This document shows, piece after piece, positions 35,365-44,428 of a stretch of DNA of 64,000 bases. The stretch is from Pseudomonadota bacterium (GTDB lineage Bacteria; Pseudomonadota; Alphaproteobacteria; Reyranellales; Reyranellaceae), in the NCBI GenBank assembly GCA_018242505.1, contig JAFEBU010000022.1, forward strand, positions 62,001-126,000, given 5' to 3'. Each line of letters opens with the position of its first letter. Within the stretch, counting starts at the first letter, position 1. A model generated the notes under the pieces. The model had not been told where the DNA came from. It did not search any database and saw only the letters and a program-made list of their open reading frames with translations. The translations under genes and the position numbers were made by a program.

Positions 35365-36063
35365 CTATGGATGAGGCAACACCCGCCAGACGACGGTCTC
35401 GCGCATGCCGCGATTCTCCAGTTGCAGCGATGTCGGGATTTCGTAGCGCGCGCGCTCCTCGAGGCCCTGGGCGCTGAAGTAGTTGCGGCCCGGATCGCCC
35501 AGCAGGACGAGCCGCCCGGCGCGGGCATGGCTGCGCAGCCAGGCCAATGCGCGCACCGACATGTCGCGCTCGTAGCAGACGTCTCCCGCGATCACGACGT
35601 CAGCCTCCGGGATGGCCTCGGGGATGGCGGCCTTGGGCGCAGCGTCGGGTCCGGCGAGCCAGTCGTCGGCGGAGACCTCGATCGCGAGCCCGTTGACCGC
35701 CGCGTTCAGACGGGCTGCAACCAGCGACAGCTTGTCGATGTCGTTGGCGACCACCGATGCCGCCCCGGCCCGCGCCGCCGCCATCGAGGAGACTCCCGAG
35801 CCGGCCGCGAAATCGATCACGCGCTTGCCGCGGACCTCCGCGGGATGGTCGAGCAGATAGCGCGCGATCGCCTGGCCGCCCGGCCAGCAGAAGGCCCAAT
35901 AGGGCGGGTCGATGTTCTGCTGGTCCATCCAGGCCTCGGTCGCCTGCCAGATCGGCACGTATTCGCTGGCGAGCCACAGCTTGAACTCCGGCACCATGGC
36001 CGGCGCCTCGAGGGCGGTATTGGCGCGGATGAAGCCTTCGGGATCGGCCGGCAGGCGCGTCAT
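35365..36063 (-). CDS. Class I SAM-dependent methyltransferase (ETFB lysine methyltransferase-like)
   Basis: A 232-residue Rossmann methyltransferase. PPYWAFCWPGGQAIARYLLDHP precedes motif I VIDFAAGSGVSSMAAARAGA, then VVANDIDKLSLVAARLNA and the post-motif VVIAGDVCYERDMS. This order is that of the METTL20/EtfB lysine-methyltransferase and nicotinamide N-methyltransferase-like group. EtfB itself is not in the window. Its ATG overlaps the ubiA stop in an ATGA, so translation is coupled to ubiA. Confidence 0.82.
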   Translation of the reverse strand: MTRLPADPEGFIRANTALEAPAMVPEFKLWLASEYVPIWQATEAWMDQQNIDPPYWAFCWPGGQAIARYLLDHPAEVRGKRVIDFAAGSGVSSMAAARAGAASVVANDIDKLSLVAARLNAAVNGLAIEVSADDWLAGPDAAPKAAIPEAIPEADVVIAGDVCYERDMSVRALAWLRSHARAGRLVLLGDPGRNYFSAQGLEERARYEIPTSLQLENRGMRETVVWRVLPHP

Positions 36064-36986
36064 GCGCCGAATTGTCCCGCCACCACAGCCGCCAGCATCA
36101 GCCAGCCGACCTGCGCGTTGGCCTTGAACTTGGCCAGACAATCGGGCTGGTCGTGCGGCTTGAGGTCGACGATCTGCCAGCCGAAGTGCGCGGCCACGGC
36201 CGCAAGCACGACGAAGTAGGGCAGATGCAGCGGCGCCAGCACGCCCACCGCGACCCAAAGCGCGACGGCGAGGACGGCAAACAAGGTGAGCCAGCGCCGC
36301 GGTGCATCGGCGAAGCGCCGGGCCGTGGACCGCACGCCTACGATCGCGTCGTCGCGCTGATCCTGCATGGCGTAGATCGTGTCGTAGACCATCGTCCAGG
36401 AGACGCCGCCGAAATAGAGCGCGACGGTCGCCCAGGTGAGCGTCCCGGTCACGGCGGCGAAGCCCAGCAGGGCACCCCAGTTGAAGGCAAAGCCAAGCAC
36501 GACCTGCGGCCAGGAGGTGATGCGCTTCATCAGCGGATAGATCGCCACGAGGGCGAGCGACCCCATGCCCACCAGGACCGCGAATTTGTTGAACTTGAAC
36601 AGGATCACCGCGCCCACCAGCGCCTGCAGTCCCATCCATACGACGGCGCTGCGCAGGCGCACCTCGCCCGACGGCAAAGGCCGGCCGCGCGTACGTTCGA
36701 CCTCGGCATCGACCTTGCGGTCGAGGATGTCGTTCCAGGTGCAGCCGGCGCCGCGCATGGAGATCGCACCCAGCGCGAACAGGATCATCCAGCCCAGGAG
36801 ATGCGCCCAGTCAGCTCCCACCGCCAGCGCCAGCGACCACCAGCACGGGAAGAGCAGCAGCCAGATGCCGATCGGCCGGTCCCACCGGGCGAGCCGACCG
36901 AACGGGCGAGCCGCCGGCGGCAGATAGCGCAGCGACCAATGCTGGAGATCGATATCGGTGAAGCCGGTTGTCCGGTCCGCGGTCAT
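36060..36986 (-). CDS. ubiA: 4-hydroxybenzoate polyprenyltransferase
   Basis: Attaches the polyprenyl tail to 4-hydroxybenzoate in ubiquinone synthesis; inner membrane. The 308-residue protein has about eight hydrophobic helices. The first prenyl-diphosphate/Mg site is GAGCTWNDILDRKVDAEVERTRGRPLPSG (NDxxD), and the second is YDTIYAMQDQRDDAIVGVRSTA. The start MTADRTTG at 36986 is chosen; the frame continues upstream to 37043 and would overlap the divergent rsmE. It is followed by the methyltransferase with a four-base overlap. Confidence 0.94.
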   Translation of the reverse strand: MTADRTTGFTDIDLQHWSLRYLPPAARPFGRLARWDRPIGIWLLLFPCWWSLALAVGADWAHLLGWMILFALGAISMRGAGCTWNDILDRKVDAEVERTRGRPLPSGEVRLRSAVVWMGLQALVGAVILFKFNKFAVLVGMGSLALVAIYPLMKRITSWPQVVLGFAFNWGALLGFAAVTGTLTWATVALYFGGVSWTMVYDTIYAMQDQRDDAIVGVRSTARRFADAPRRWLTLFAVLAVALWVAVGVLAPLHLPYFVVLAAVAAHFGWQIVDLKPHDQPDCLAKFKANAQVGWLMLAAVVAGQFGA

Positions 36987-37020
36987 GGCGGCATCATGGC
37001 GGCAAGCAAGCAGGAGTTCC

Positions 37021-37809
37021 ATGAGCGTATCGCGCCTGTTCATCGAGACCGACCTCGCGGCCGGCGTCGAGGCGCCGCTCGGCGAGGCCCAGGCCCATTA
37101 TCTGCGTCACGTCATGCGACGCGAGGAGGGGGCGAGGCTCCTGCTGTTCAACGGCCGCGACGGCGAGTGGACGGCGACGCTGTCGCTGCGCGGCAAGAAA
37201 ACGGCGGCCGCGCTGGTGGAGACGCAGACGCGTGTCCAGGCGGCGGAGCCCGATCTCTGGCTCTGCTTCGCGCCGATCAAGCGCACCCGCATCGACCTCG
37301 TTGCCGAGAAGGCGACCGAGCTTGGCGTCGCCCTGCTGCAGCCGGTGCTCACGCGGCACACGGCGGTGGAGCGCGTCAACGTCGAACGCCTGCGCGCCAA
37401 CGCGGTCGAGGCGGCGGAGCAGACCGAGCGGCTGACCGTGCCCGAGGTGCGTGCACCGATCGAGCTGGGCCATCTGCTCGACCGCTGGCCGGCAGGCCGT
37501 CGCCTGCTGATGTGCGACGAGACCGGCGGCGGACGGCCCATCGCCGACGTCCTGTCGACGCTCGATCCGGCGGCGCGTTCCGCCCCGTGGGCGATCGTCA
37601 TCGGACCGGAAGGCGGTTTCGCCGCAGCCGAGCTCGAAGCCTTGCGTCGCATGAAGGAGGTAACGTCCGTCGGACTCGGCCCGCGCATCCTGCGCGCCGA
37701 CACCGCAGCCCTTGCCGCCCTGGCCTGCTGGCAAGCCATGCTGGGCGACTGGCGCACGCCCACGCCGCGATTGCCCGGCGATTATCGCACCTCCAGGGCG
37801 ACCCGCTGA
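37021..37809 (+). CDS. rsmE: 16S rRNA (uracil1498-N3)-methyltransferase
   Basis: A 262-residue SPOUT methyltransferase for m3U1498 of 16S rRNA. SRLFIETDLAAGVEAPLGEAQAHYLRHVMRREEG is the N-terminal PUA-like domain. KATELGVALLQPVLTRHT and the knot motif IVIGPEGGFAAAELEAL with LGPRILRADTAALAAL complete the SAM site. Met at 37021 is the family start. It is divergent from ubiA, with 34 bp between starts. In many alphaproteobacteria it precedes gshA, as here. Confidence 0.94.
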   Translation: MSVSRLFIETDLAAGVEAPLGEAQAHYLRHVMRREEGARLLLFNGRDGEWTATLSLRGKKTAAALVETQTRVQAAEPDLWLCFAPIKRTRIDLVAEKATELGVALLQPVLTRHTAVERVNVERLRANAVEAAEQTERLTVPEVRAPIELGHLLDRWPAGRRLLMCDETGGGRPIADVLSTLDPAARSAPWAIVIGPEGGFAAAELEALRRMKEVTSVGLGPRILRADTAALAALACWQAMLGDWRTPTPRLPGDYRTSRATR

Positions 37810-37818
37810 GCGCTTGCG

Positions 37819-37842
37819 CTCTCCCCTGACGATATGGGAGAG
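37819..37842 (+). terminator. Hairpin after rsmE
   Basis: CTCTCCC (37819-37825) pairs with GGGAGAG (37836-37842) across a 10-base loop, ten bases after the rsmE stop. No T-tract follows, so it is a weak intrinsic terminator or a processing hairpin. Confidence 0.45.
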
Positions 37843-37950
37843 GGGGACTCGAACATCATGAACCAATCGCGTTCTCGCGTGAGGAATCTTCATGCGAATC
37901 GCGCCGCGTCCGGTGACAACGTCGGGGGCGATACAGGGAGCCATCACTGC

Positions 37951-39315
37951 ATGTCCGCACCACCATCGGGCGGCGGCACGCCGATCACGGATCGGCGGCA
38001 GCTTGTCGACTACTTCGAGGCCGGCAACAAGCCGCGCGCGCAATGGCGCATGGGCACCGAGCACGAGAAGTTCGGCTTCGACAAAAAAACGCTGAAGCCG
38101 CTGCCGTACGACGGACCGGCCGGCGTGCGCATGATGCTGGAAGGGCTGACCCGCTTCGGCTGGGAGCCGGTGATCGAGGGCAACAATCCGATCGCGCTCG
38201 TGCGCGGCAAGGCGAACATCACGCTGGAGCCCGGCGGGCAGTTCGAGCTGTCCGGCGCGCCGCTCGAGACGCTGCACGAGACCGCGGCCGAGAACGCCCA
38301 GCATCTCGTCGAGGTCAAGGAGGTCGCGGACGAGCTCGGCGCCGGCTACATCGGCCTCGGCTTCGCCCCGCAATGGAAGCGCGAGGACGTCCATTGGATG
38401 CCAAAGGGGCGCTACAAGATCATGCGCGACTACATGCCCAAGAAGGGCAAGCTCGGTCTCGACATGATGCTGCGCACCTGCACGGTGCAGACCAACCTCG
38501 ACTTCTCCTCCGAAGCCGACATGGTGAAGAAGTTCCGCGTCTCGCTCGCGCTGCAGCCGCTGGCGACGGCGCTGTTCGCCAACTCGCCGTTCCTCGAGGG
38601 CAAGCTGTCCGGCTACAAGAGCTACCGCAGCCATATCTGGACCGACACCGACCCCGACCGCTGCGGCATGCTGCCGTTCGTGTTCGAGGACGGCTTCGGC
38701 TTCGAGCGCTATGCCGACTACATGCTCGATGTGCCGATGTACTTCGTCTATCGCGACGGCAAGTATATCGACGCGGCGGGCCAGAGCTTCCGTAACTTCC
38801 TGAAGGGCCGGCTGCCGGCGCGACCGGGCGAGCTGCCGACCATCAACGACTGGGCCGATCATGTCACCACCGCCTTCCCCGAGGTGCGCCTGAAGCGCTA
38901 CCTCGAGATGCGCGGCGCCGATGCGGGCCCGTTGCCGGCGCTGAATGCCTTGCCGGCGCTGTGGGTCGGCCTGCTCTACGAGCAGGATTCGCTCGACGCC
39001 GCCTGGGACCTGGTCAAGGACTGGACGATCGAGGATCACGACTACCTGCGCAGCCATGCGCCGCGGACCGGACTTGCGACCAGGTTCCAGGGGCTGCCGC
39101 TTTCGGACCTGGCGCGCGACGTGGTCGAGATCGCGCATGCCGGCCTGCGGGCGCGCCGACAGCTCGACGCCGAGAGCAACGACGAGACCATCTATCTCGC
39201 GCCGCTCGATCGCGCCGTCGCCAGCGGCCTCGCGCCCGCCGACGAGCTGCAGGCCAAATGGCAGGACGAATGGCAAGGCTCGTTCGAGCCGTTGTTCCGC
39301 GACTGTGCCTACTGA
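37951..39315 (+). CDS. gshA: Glutamate-cysteine ligase (plant/alphaproteobacterial type)
   Basis: The first enzyme of glutathione synthesis, forming γ-glutamylcysteine. It has 454 residues. [12 protein letters not shown] (glutamate site), [51 protein letters not shown] and [18 protein letters not shown] are hallmarks of the plant-like GCL2/GshA family. Met at 37951 (MSAPPSGG) is chosen; the frame is open from 37834 but the extra 39 residues do not look coding. It lies 14 bp upstream of the VOC gene. Confidence 0.95.
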   Translation: MSAPPSGGGTPITDRRQLVDYFEAGNKPRAQWRMGTEHEKFGFDKKTLKPLPYDGPAGVRMMLEGLTRFGWEPVIEGNNPIALVRGKANITLEPGGQFELSGAPLETLHETAAENAQHLVEVKEVADELGAGYIGLGFAPQWKREDVHWMPKGRYKIMRDYMPKKGKLGLDMMLRTCTVQTNLDFSSEADMVKKFRVSLALQPLATALFANSPFLEGKLSGYKSYRSHIWTDTDPDRCGMLPFVFEDGFGFERYADYMLDVPMYFVYRDGKYIDAAGQSFRNFLKGRLPARPGELPTINDWADHVTTAFPEVRLKRYLEMRGADAGPLPALNALPALWVGLLYEQDSLDAAWDLVKDWTIEDHDYLRSHAPRTGLATRFQGLPLSDLARDVVEIAHAGLRARRQLDAESNDETIYLAPLDRAVASGLAPADELQAKWQDEWQGSFEPLFRDCAY

Positions 39316-39329
39316 GCTATCGTCGCGGC

Positions 39330-40184
39330 ATGCTCGACCGTTGCGACCGCGTGCAGATCGCCGTCCATGACGCCGCCAAGGCGGCTTTGCGCTACCAGCA
39401 ATTGCTGGGCTGCGAGGTCGCGCGCCGCGACCACAGCCGCCGTCTCGGCGCCCGGCGCACCATCCTCGCTGTCGGCGAAAGCGAATTCGAGCTCTGCGAG
39501 CCCGACGGCGCCGGCCGCACGCGGGAGTTCCTGACGGCGCGCGGCGAGGGGCTGATGACGGCGGGCTACTGCACCGCCGATCTCGACGCCATGATGAAGC
39601 GCTGGGAGGGACTCGGCATCGCCTACGAACGCGACGGCGAACAGCTCTACCTCGACGGCGATGTCACGTTCGGCCTGCCGGTCGTCGTTTCGCCGAGCAC
39701 CTATCGGCCGCGCGTCGGGCCGGTGTCCTTCCTCTACGAGACCACCAACACGCTGGCGAGCGACTGGCGGCGGGCGGCGGCCCTCTATGCCGGCCTGTTC
39801 GGCCTCGACCCTGCGCGCTTCAGCGAGATCGGCAGCGACCGCTTCGGCTATATCGGCACGCTCACCCTGTTCGACCCGCCCAACCGGCTCGACCGCATCG
39901 AGCTGAGCCAGGCGACCGACGATGTCCATGCCATGGGCCGGTTCGTGAAGAAGCACGGCGATTCGCTCTACATGTGCTATGTCGAGACGCACGACTGGCC
40001 CGCGCTCCGTGGCCGCCTTCTCGATGCCAATGCGCGCTATACGCCGCGCGGCTCCGATCCGGCGACCGATCCCGACGGAGGATGGGTGCATCCCAGGGAA
40101 TTGCACGGCCTCTTGCTCGGCATCTCGCGCACCGGACTCGCCTGGGAATGGTCCGGCCGCGAAGAGCTGGTGCCGGCGGCATGA
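39330..40184 (+). CDS. VOC family protein with two glyoxalase-like domains
   Basis: A 284-residue protein. Domain one (about residues 1-120) starts LDRCDRVQIAVHDAAKAALRYQQLLGCEV. Domain two (about 130-280) starts VSFLYETTNTLASDWRRAAALYAGLFGLDPARFSEIG and ends GWVHPRELHGLLLGISRTG. It resembles the fold of methylmalonyl-CoA epimerase and dioxygenases, but the metal ligands are not all clear. Function is unknown. Its stop overlaps the next gene's ATG in an ATGA. Confidence 0.75.
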   Translation: MLDRCDRVQIAVHDAAKAALRYQQLLGCEVARRDHSRRLGARRTILAVGESEFELCEPDGAGRTREFLTARGEGLMTAGYCTADLDAMMKRWEGLGIAYERDGEQLYLDGDVTFGLPVVVSPSTYRPRVGPVSFLYETTNTLASDWRRAAALYAGLFGLDPARFSEIGSDRFGYIGTLTLFDPPNRLDRIELSQATDDVHAMGRFVKKHGDSLYMCYVETHDWPALRGRLLDANARYTPRGSDPATDPDGGWVHPRELHGLLLGISRTGLAWEWSGREELVPAA

Positions 40185-40756
40185 AACACAGCATGAAACG
40201 CGGCATGAAACGCCGCGTCCTGGCGGTGTCCCTCGCGCTGCTTCCGCTCGCCGCACCGTTCGCCGCCGAGGCGCAGACCGGCGAGGAATGGCAGACCATC
40301 GTGGCGCCCGACCTGCGCTTTCGGCTCGAGATGCCGGCGCCGGCCGAGAAGAGCACGGCCGGGCAGAAGGATCCGGGCAACGCGACGCCGCGCGTCGCCT
40401 GGGAATCCAAGCGCGCCGACCAGATCTTCGACTTCGACTATGTCGACTACGAGCCGGGCTGGTTCAGCGGCCACGATACCAAGGAGATGGCGCGCAACCT
40501 GGGGCGCGGCGACGCCGAGAAGGCCTTTCCCAAGGACAAGTTCAAGTACGTCCGCGACGAGCTGGTCACCCTGCAGGGCTGGGACGGCTACGCGCTCGAT
40601 ATCGAAGGCCGGGACGGCGGCTTCGTGATGATGCGCACCTACATCGCCAAGGATCGGCTCTATCGCCTCCTGGTCACCGCCAAGAGCGACATGCGGACCC
40701 GCAGCGCCGCGCTCCGCTTCATCGATTCGCTGCGGTTGGCCGAGACGCGAGGCTAG
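40181..40756 (+). CDS. Hypothetical exported protein
   Basis: A 191-residue protein with a Sec signal peptide (KRRVLAVSLALLPLAAPFAAEAQ, about residues 9-31). The mature part is a compact domain with WQTIVAPDLRFRLEMPAP and VTLQGWDGYALDIEGRDGGFVMMRTYIAKDRLYRLLVTAKSD. The pattern resembles periplasmic proteins that monitor or bind hydrophobic ligands, but no family is recognised. Three close ATGs (40181, 40193, 40205) are possible starts; the first overlaps the VOC gene stop, suggesting coupling. Confidence 0.7.
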   Translation: MKHSMKRGMKRRVLAVSLALLPLAAPFAAEAQTGEEWQTIVAPDLRFRLEMPAPAEKSTAGQKDPGNATPRVAWESKRADQIFDFDYVDYEPGWFSGHDTKEMARNLGRGDAEKAFPKDKFKYVRDELVTLQGWDGYALDIEGRDGGFVMMRTYIAKDRLYRLLVTAKSDMRTRSAALRFIDSLRLAETRG

Positions 40757-40768
40757 GTCGGAAAAGCG

Positions 40769-41755
40769 ATGCGGATCTGCGTTTTCGGCGCCGGGGCCAT
40801 CGGCGGCAACTTCGCGGCGCGGCTCGCATCGGCCGGCCATGACGTCTCCGTCGTCGTGCGCGGCGCGCATCTCGAGGCGATCCGGCGACACGGCCTGACG
40901 CTGCTCACCGGCGAGCGAAAGATCGTGGCGCCGGTACGGGCGAGCGACCAGCCGGCCGATCTCGGTCCGCAGGACGTGGTGCTGTCGACCATGAAGGCGT
41001 CCGGCCAGGCGGCGCTTGCCGGGACGGTCGGGCCGCTGCTCGGCGCCGACACGTCGGTGGTGTTCGTGCAGAACGGCATTCCCTGGTGGTACGGCCACGG
41101 CCTTGCGGCGGCGCGTCCGCCGGCGCCGGACCTGTCGCGACTCGATCCGGGCGGCGCGCTCGCGCGTGCGGTCGGCCTCGAACGCACCATCGGCGCCGTC
41201 GTCACCTCCTCGAACCACGTGATCGAGCCCGGCGTGGTGCGCAACATCTCGCCCGATCGCAACGTGCTCTGGGTGGGCGAGACCGACGACCGTCCGAGCG
41301 AGCGCATCGCGGCCTTGCGGGCCACGCTGAAGGCGGCCGGCATCGCCTCGCCGGAAACGCGCGATATCCGCTACGACATCTGGCACAAGCTGATGGCCAA
41401 TCTCACCGGCTCGACGCTCTGCCTGCTGCTGGCGCAGCCGACCACCATCCAGAAGACGCCGATGATCAACCGCCTGGCGCGCCGCGCGCATGCCGAGGCG
41501 CTGGCGGTCGCCGCCGCCCACGGCGTGGTGCTCGACGACAGTCCCGACGTTCGTTACGGGCCCAAGCGCGTCTATCCCGATCATCGGCCGTCGATCCTGC
41601 AGGACTACGAGCTCGGCCGGCCGATGGAGATCGAGGCGATCGTGCGCGCGCCGCTCGCCTTCGCCCGCAGCGCCGGTATCGACACGCCGACGCTCGATAC
41701 GATCGAGGCGCTGTGCGTCAGCCTCGCGGTGTCGAAAGGGCTCTACACGCCCTGA
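40769..41755 (+). CDS. 2-dehydropantoate 2-reductase-like protein (ApbA/PanE family)
   Basis: A 328-residue NADPH-dependent ketopantoate reductase-like enzyme. MRICVFGAGAIGGNFAARLASAGHDVSVVVRG is the nucleotide-binding N-terminus. STMKASGQAAL, FVQNGIPWWYGHG and the catalytic Lys in YDIWHKLMANLTGSTLCLLL follow, with PSILQDYELGRPMEIEAIV near the end. PanE makes pantoate for coenzyme A. The family also includes paralogues with other substrates. It is the last gene of a plus-strand run from gshA. Confidence 0.85.
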   Translation: MRICVFGAGAIGGNFAARLASAGHDVSVVVRGAHLEAIRRHGLTLLTGERKIVAPVRASDQPADLGPQDVVLSTMKASGQAALAGTVGPLLGADTSVVFVQNGIPWWYGHGLAAARPPAPDLSRLDPGGALARAVGLERTIGAVVTSSNHVIEPGVVRNISPDRNVLWVGETDDRPSERIAALRATLKAAGIASPETRDIRYDIWHKLMANLTGSTLCLLLAQPTTIQKTPMINRLARRAHAEALAVAAAHGVVLDDSPDVRYGPKRVYPDHRPSILQDYELGRPMEIEAIVRAPLAFARSAGIDTPTLDTIEALCVSLAVSKGLYTP

Positions 41756-41821
41756 GCGCGTCGCCTCGCCCTGCGCAGCCGGGGAGAGGAGCGATAGCGC
41801 ATCGTCCTGCTTGAATCATTT

Positions 41822-41861
41822 CCTCCCCAGCCCTGCCGGGGAGGGCGGCCCATGGGGCCGC
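41822..41861. terminator. Two adjacent strong hairpins between convergent panE-like gene and tldD
   Basis: CCTCCCC/GGGGAGG (41822-41844) is followed directly by GCGGCCC-ATG-GGGCCGC (41845-41861). They lie between convergent gene ends, so a bidirectional terminator is plausible. No T-tract is seen. The rest of 41756-41979 has no recognisable gene. Confidence 0.45.
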
Positions 41862-41979
41862 AGGGCCATGGACGTCCACGTCGATGCTTGCGATCCCTCC
41901 GCCCGCTTCGCAGAGGCCACCTCCCATCGCGGACTCCGCGCCGGGAGGTACGGCCATGTCGGCTTCGACGGGCCGTGCG

Positions 41980-43425
41980 CTAGGTCGCGGTGCCGCCGAC
42001 GGTGAGGGCGTCGATGCGCAGCGTCGGCTGGCCCACGCCCACGGGCACGCCCTGGCCGTCCTTGCCGCAGGTGCCGATGCCGGGATCGAGCGCCATGTCG
42101 TTGCCGACCATGCCGACGCGGGTCAGCGCCTCGGAACCGGCGCCGATCAGGGTCGCGCCCTTCACCGGCTTGGTGATCTTGCCATCCTCGATCAGGTAGC
42201 CCTCGGTGACGCTGAACACGAACTTGCCGGAGACGATGTCGACCTGGCCGCCGCCGAAATTCGCGGCATAGAGGCCCTTCTTCACCGAGGCGATGATCTC
42301 CTTCGGGTCGGCGGTCCCGCCCAGCATGATGGTGTTGGTCATGCGCGGCATCGGCGCGTAGGCGTGACCCTGGCGCCGCCCGTTGCCGGTCGGCCGCACG
42401 CCCATCAGCCGGGCGTTCATGCGGTCCTGCATCAGTCCGACCAGCCTGCCGTTCTCGATCAGCACATTGCGCTGCGTCGGCGTGCCTTCGTCGTCGATGG
42501 TGAGAGAGCCGCGGCGATTGGCGAGCGTGCCGTCATCGACGACGGTGACGCCGGGCGAGGCCACCATCTGGCCCATGAGGTGAGTGAACATCGAGGTCTT
42601 CTTGCGATGGAAGTCGCCTTCCAGCCCGTGGCCGACCGCCTCGTGCCACAGCACGCCCGACCAGCCGGCGCCCAGCACGACAGGCATCTCGCCGGCCGGC
42701 GCGTCGACCGAGTCGAGGTTCACCAGCGCCTGGCGGATCGCCTCGTCGGCTTCCTTCTTCCAGTAGTCGGGATGGAAGATGTCGCCGTAGGCGGCACGGC
42801 GACCGCTGCCGGTGCCGCCCGATTCCATGCGGCTGCCGTCGGCGCAGACCACGCTGACATTGAGCCGCACCAGCGGCCGCACGTCGGCGGCGCGCCAGCC
42901 GTCGGCGCGGACGATCTCGACCACCTGCCAGGAACCCGCGAGCGAGATCGAGACCTGCCGCGCCTTCGGCTCCTTGGTGCGCACGTAGGCGTCGATCTCC
43001 TGCAGGAGCTTCACCTTCTTCTCGAAGCCCTCGCCATCGATCGGATTGTCGTCGGCATAGAGCAGCCGGTTGGTGCCGCGCGGCGATTCGTCGGACTTGC
43101 CCGACTTGCCCGAGCGCACAGCCTTCACCGTGTCGGCGGCGCGCTTCAGCGCCTTCTCGTCGAGCGCCGAGGCGTGGGCGAAGCCCGTCGCCTCGCCCGA
43201 AACGGCGCGCAGGCCGAAGCCTTGCGTCGTGTCATAGGCCGCGCTCTTCAGCTTGCCATCGTCGAAGCTGAGGCTCTCGCTCTGGACATATTCCAGGAAA
43301 AGCTCGCCGTCGTCGCAGCCCTTCAGCGCCTCGTCGACCATCTTCTCGGTCTTGCGCCGGTCGAGCGCGCCCTTGCCGAAGAAGAGGCCGTCGGCGGTGG
43401 CGAGATGGTTGATGTCCTGGGACAT
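41980..43425 (-). CDS. tldD: Metalloprotease TldD
   Basis: The catalytic subunit of the TldD/PmbA(TldE) protease, 481 residues. The zinc site is GVLWHEAVGHGLEGDFHRK (HExxxH); a downstream Cys in GIGTCGKDGQGVPVGVGQP is the expected third ligand. SESLSFDDGKLKSAAYDTTQGFGLRAV and NVLIENGRLVGLMQDRMNARLMGVRPTGNGRRQG are typical. Its partner pmbA is at 18743-20128. The start MSQDINHLA at 43425 fits the family. The quinone oxidoreductase stop lies 14 bp upstream on the same strand. Confidence 0.95.
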   Translation of the reverse strand: MSQDINHLATADGLFFGKGALDRRKTEKMVDEALKGCDDGELFLEYVQSESLSFDDGKLKSAAYDTTQGFGLRAVSGEATGFAHASALDEKALKRAADTVKAVRSGKSGKSDESPRGTNRLLYADDNPIDGEGFEKKVKLLQEIDAYVRTKEPKARQVSISLAGSWQVVEIVRADGWRAADVRPLVRLNVSVVCADGSRMESGGTGSGRRAAYGDIFHPDYWKKEADEAIRQALVNLDSVDAPAGEMPVVLGAGWSGVLWHEAVGHGLEGDFHRKKTSMFTHLMGQMVASPGVTVVDDGTLANRRGSLTIDDEGTPTQRNVLIENGRLVGLMQDRMNARLMGVRPTGNGRRQGHAYAPMPRMTNTIMLGGTADPKEIIASVKKGLYAANFGGGQVDIVSGKFVFSVTEGYLIEDGKITKPVKGATLIGAGSEALTRVGMVGNDMALDPGIGTCGKDGQGVPVGVGQPTLRIDALTVGGTAT

Positions 43426-43439
43426 GGGATACCTGCTGT

Positions 43440-44411
43440 TCAGACGACGAGGACGATCTTGCCAAAATGGGCGTTGGCCTTCATGTGCGCAAGCGCCTCG
43501 GCGGCCTGGGCGAGCGGGAAGGTCCGGTCGATCGGCAGCATGAGCTTGCCCGCCTCGAGCGTGGACCACAGGTCCTTGCGGGCGGCCTGCACGATGGCGC
43601 GCACTTCCTCGGGCGTGCGGGTGCGGAAGGTGACGCCGATATAGTCGATGCGTTTCAGCGCATGGAGGTCGAAGTTGAACTCGCCCTTCATGCCGCCGAG
43701 CCGTCCGACGTTGACGATGCGGCCGAGGATCGCGGCGGCTTCCATGTTCTGGTTCATCACCCCGCCCGACACCTGATCGACGATCAGGTCGACGCCCTTG
43801 CCGCCGGTTGCCTCCTTGACCTTGTCCGGCCATTTCGGATCGCGCGTGTCGAGCGCGAGGTCGCAGCCGAATTCCTTGAGTCGCGCGCGGCGGGAATCGT
43901 TCGTCGAGGTGCCCATGACGATCGCGGCGCCCATGTGCCTGGCGATCTGCATCCCGAGCAGGCCGACGCCCGAGCTCGCGCCCTGGATGAGGACGGACTC
44001 GCCTTTCTTCAGCCGACCGGCGCCGACCAGGGCGTTGTGCATGGTCTGCAGCGCGACCGGCATGCAGGCCGCCTGCTCGAAGCTCATGTTGTTGGCGGGA
44101 ATCTTGTGGGCCCGGCCCGAGTCGGCCACGGCATATTCGGCGAAGCCGCCGGCCGCCGAGCTCATGACCCGGTCGCCGGGCCTGAAGTCCTTGACGTCGC
44201 TGCCCACGGCCTCGACCTCGCCGGCGCATTCGAGACCCACGATCGTGCCCGGCCCGCCGACCGAGCCGTGACGATGGCCGGCCGCGACCGCGAGATCGGC
44301 GCGATTGAGGGAGGCCGCCTTCACCTTGATCAGGATCTCGTTCGGCTTGGGCGATGGCTTGGGCGCGTCCTTGAACTGGACGCCTTGCTCGGTGACGACG
44401 GCTGCTTTCAC
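43440..44411 (-). CDS. Quinone oxidoreductase-like zinc-type alcohol dehydrogenase family protein
   Basis: A 323-residue MDR-superfamily NADPH oxidoreductase. The N-terminus MKAAVVTEQGVQFKD leads to KVKAASLNRADLAVAAG. The cofactor motif is VLIQGASSGVGLLGMQIAR. It lacks the structural zinc cysteines, as quinone oxidoreductases do. GTG 44411 is chosen because GGAG lies six bases upstream; the frame extends further but merges with a shadow of the ligase gene. The substrate is unknown. It follows the acyl-CoA ligase gene by 17 bp. Confidence 0.85.
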   Translation of the reverse strand: MKAAVVTEQGVQFKDAPKPSPKPNEILIKVKAASLNRADLAVAAGHRHGSVGGPGTIVGLECAGEVEAVGSDVKDFRPGDRVMSSAAGGFAEYAVADSGRAHKIPANNMSFEQAACMPVALQTMHNALVGAGRLKKGESVLIQGASSGVGLLGMQIARHMGAAIVMGTSTNDSRRARLKEFGCDLALDTRDPKWPDKVKEATGGKGVDLIVDQVSGGVMNQNMEAAAILGRIVNVGRLGGMKGEFNFDLHALKRIDYIGVTFRTRTPEEVRAIVQAARKDLWSTLEAGKLMLPIDRTFPLAQAAEALAHMKANAHFGKIVLVV

Positions 44412-44428
44412 GGTGTTCTCCAGTACGG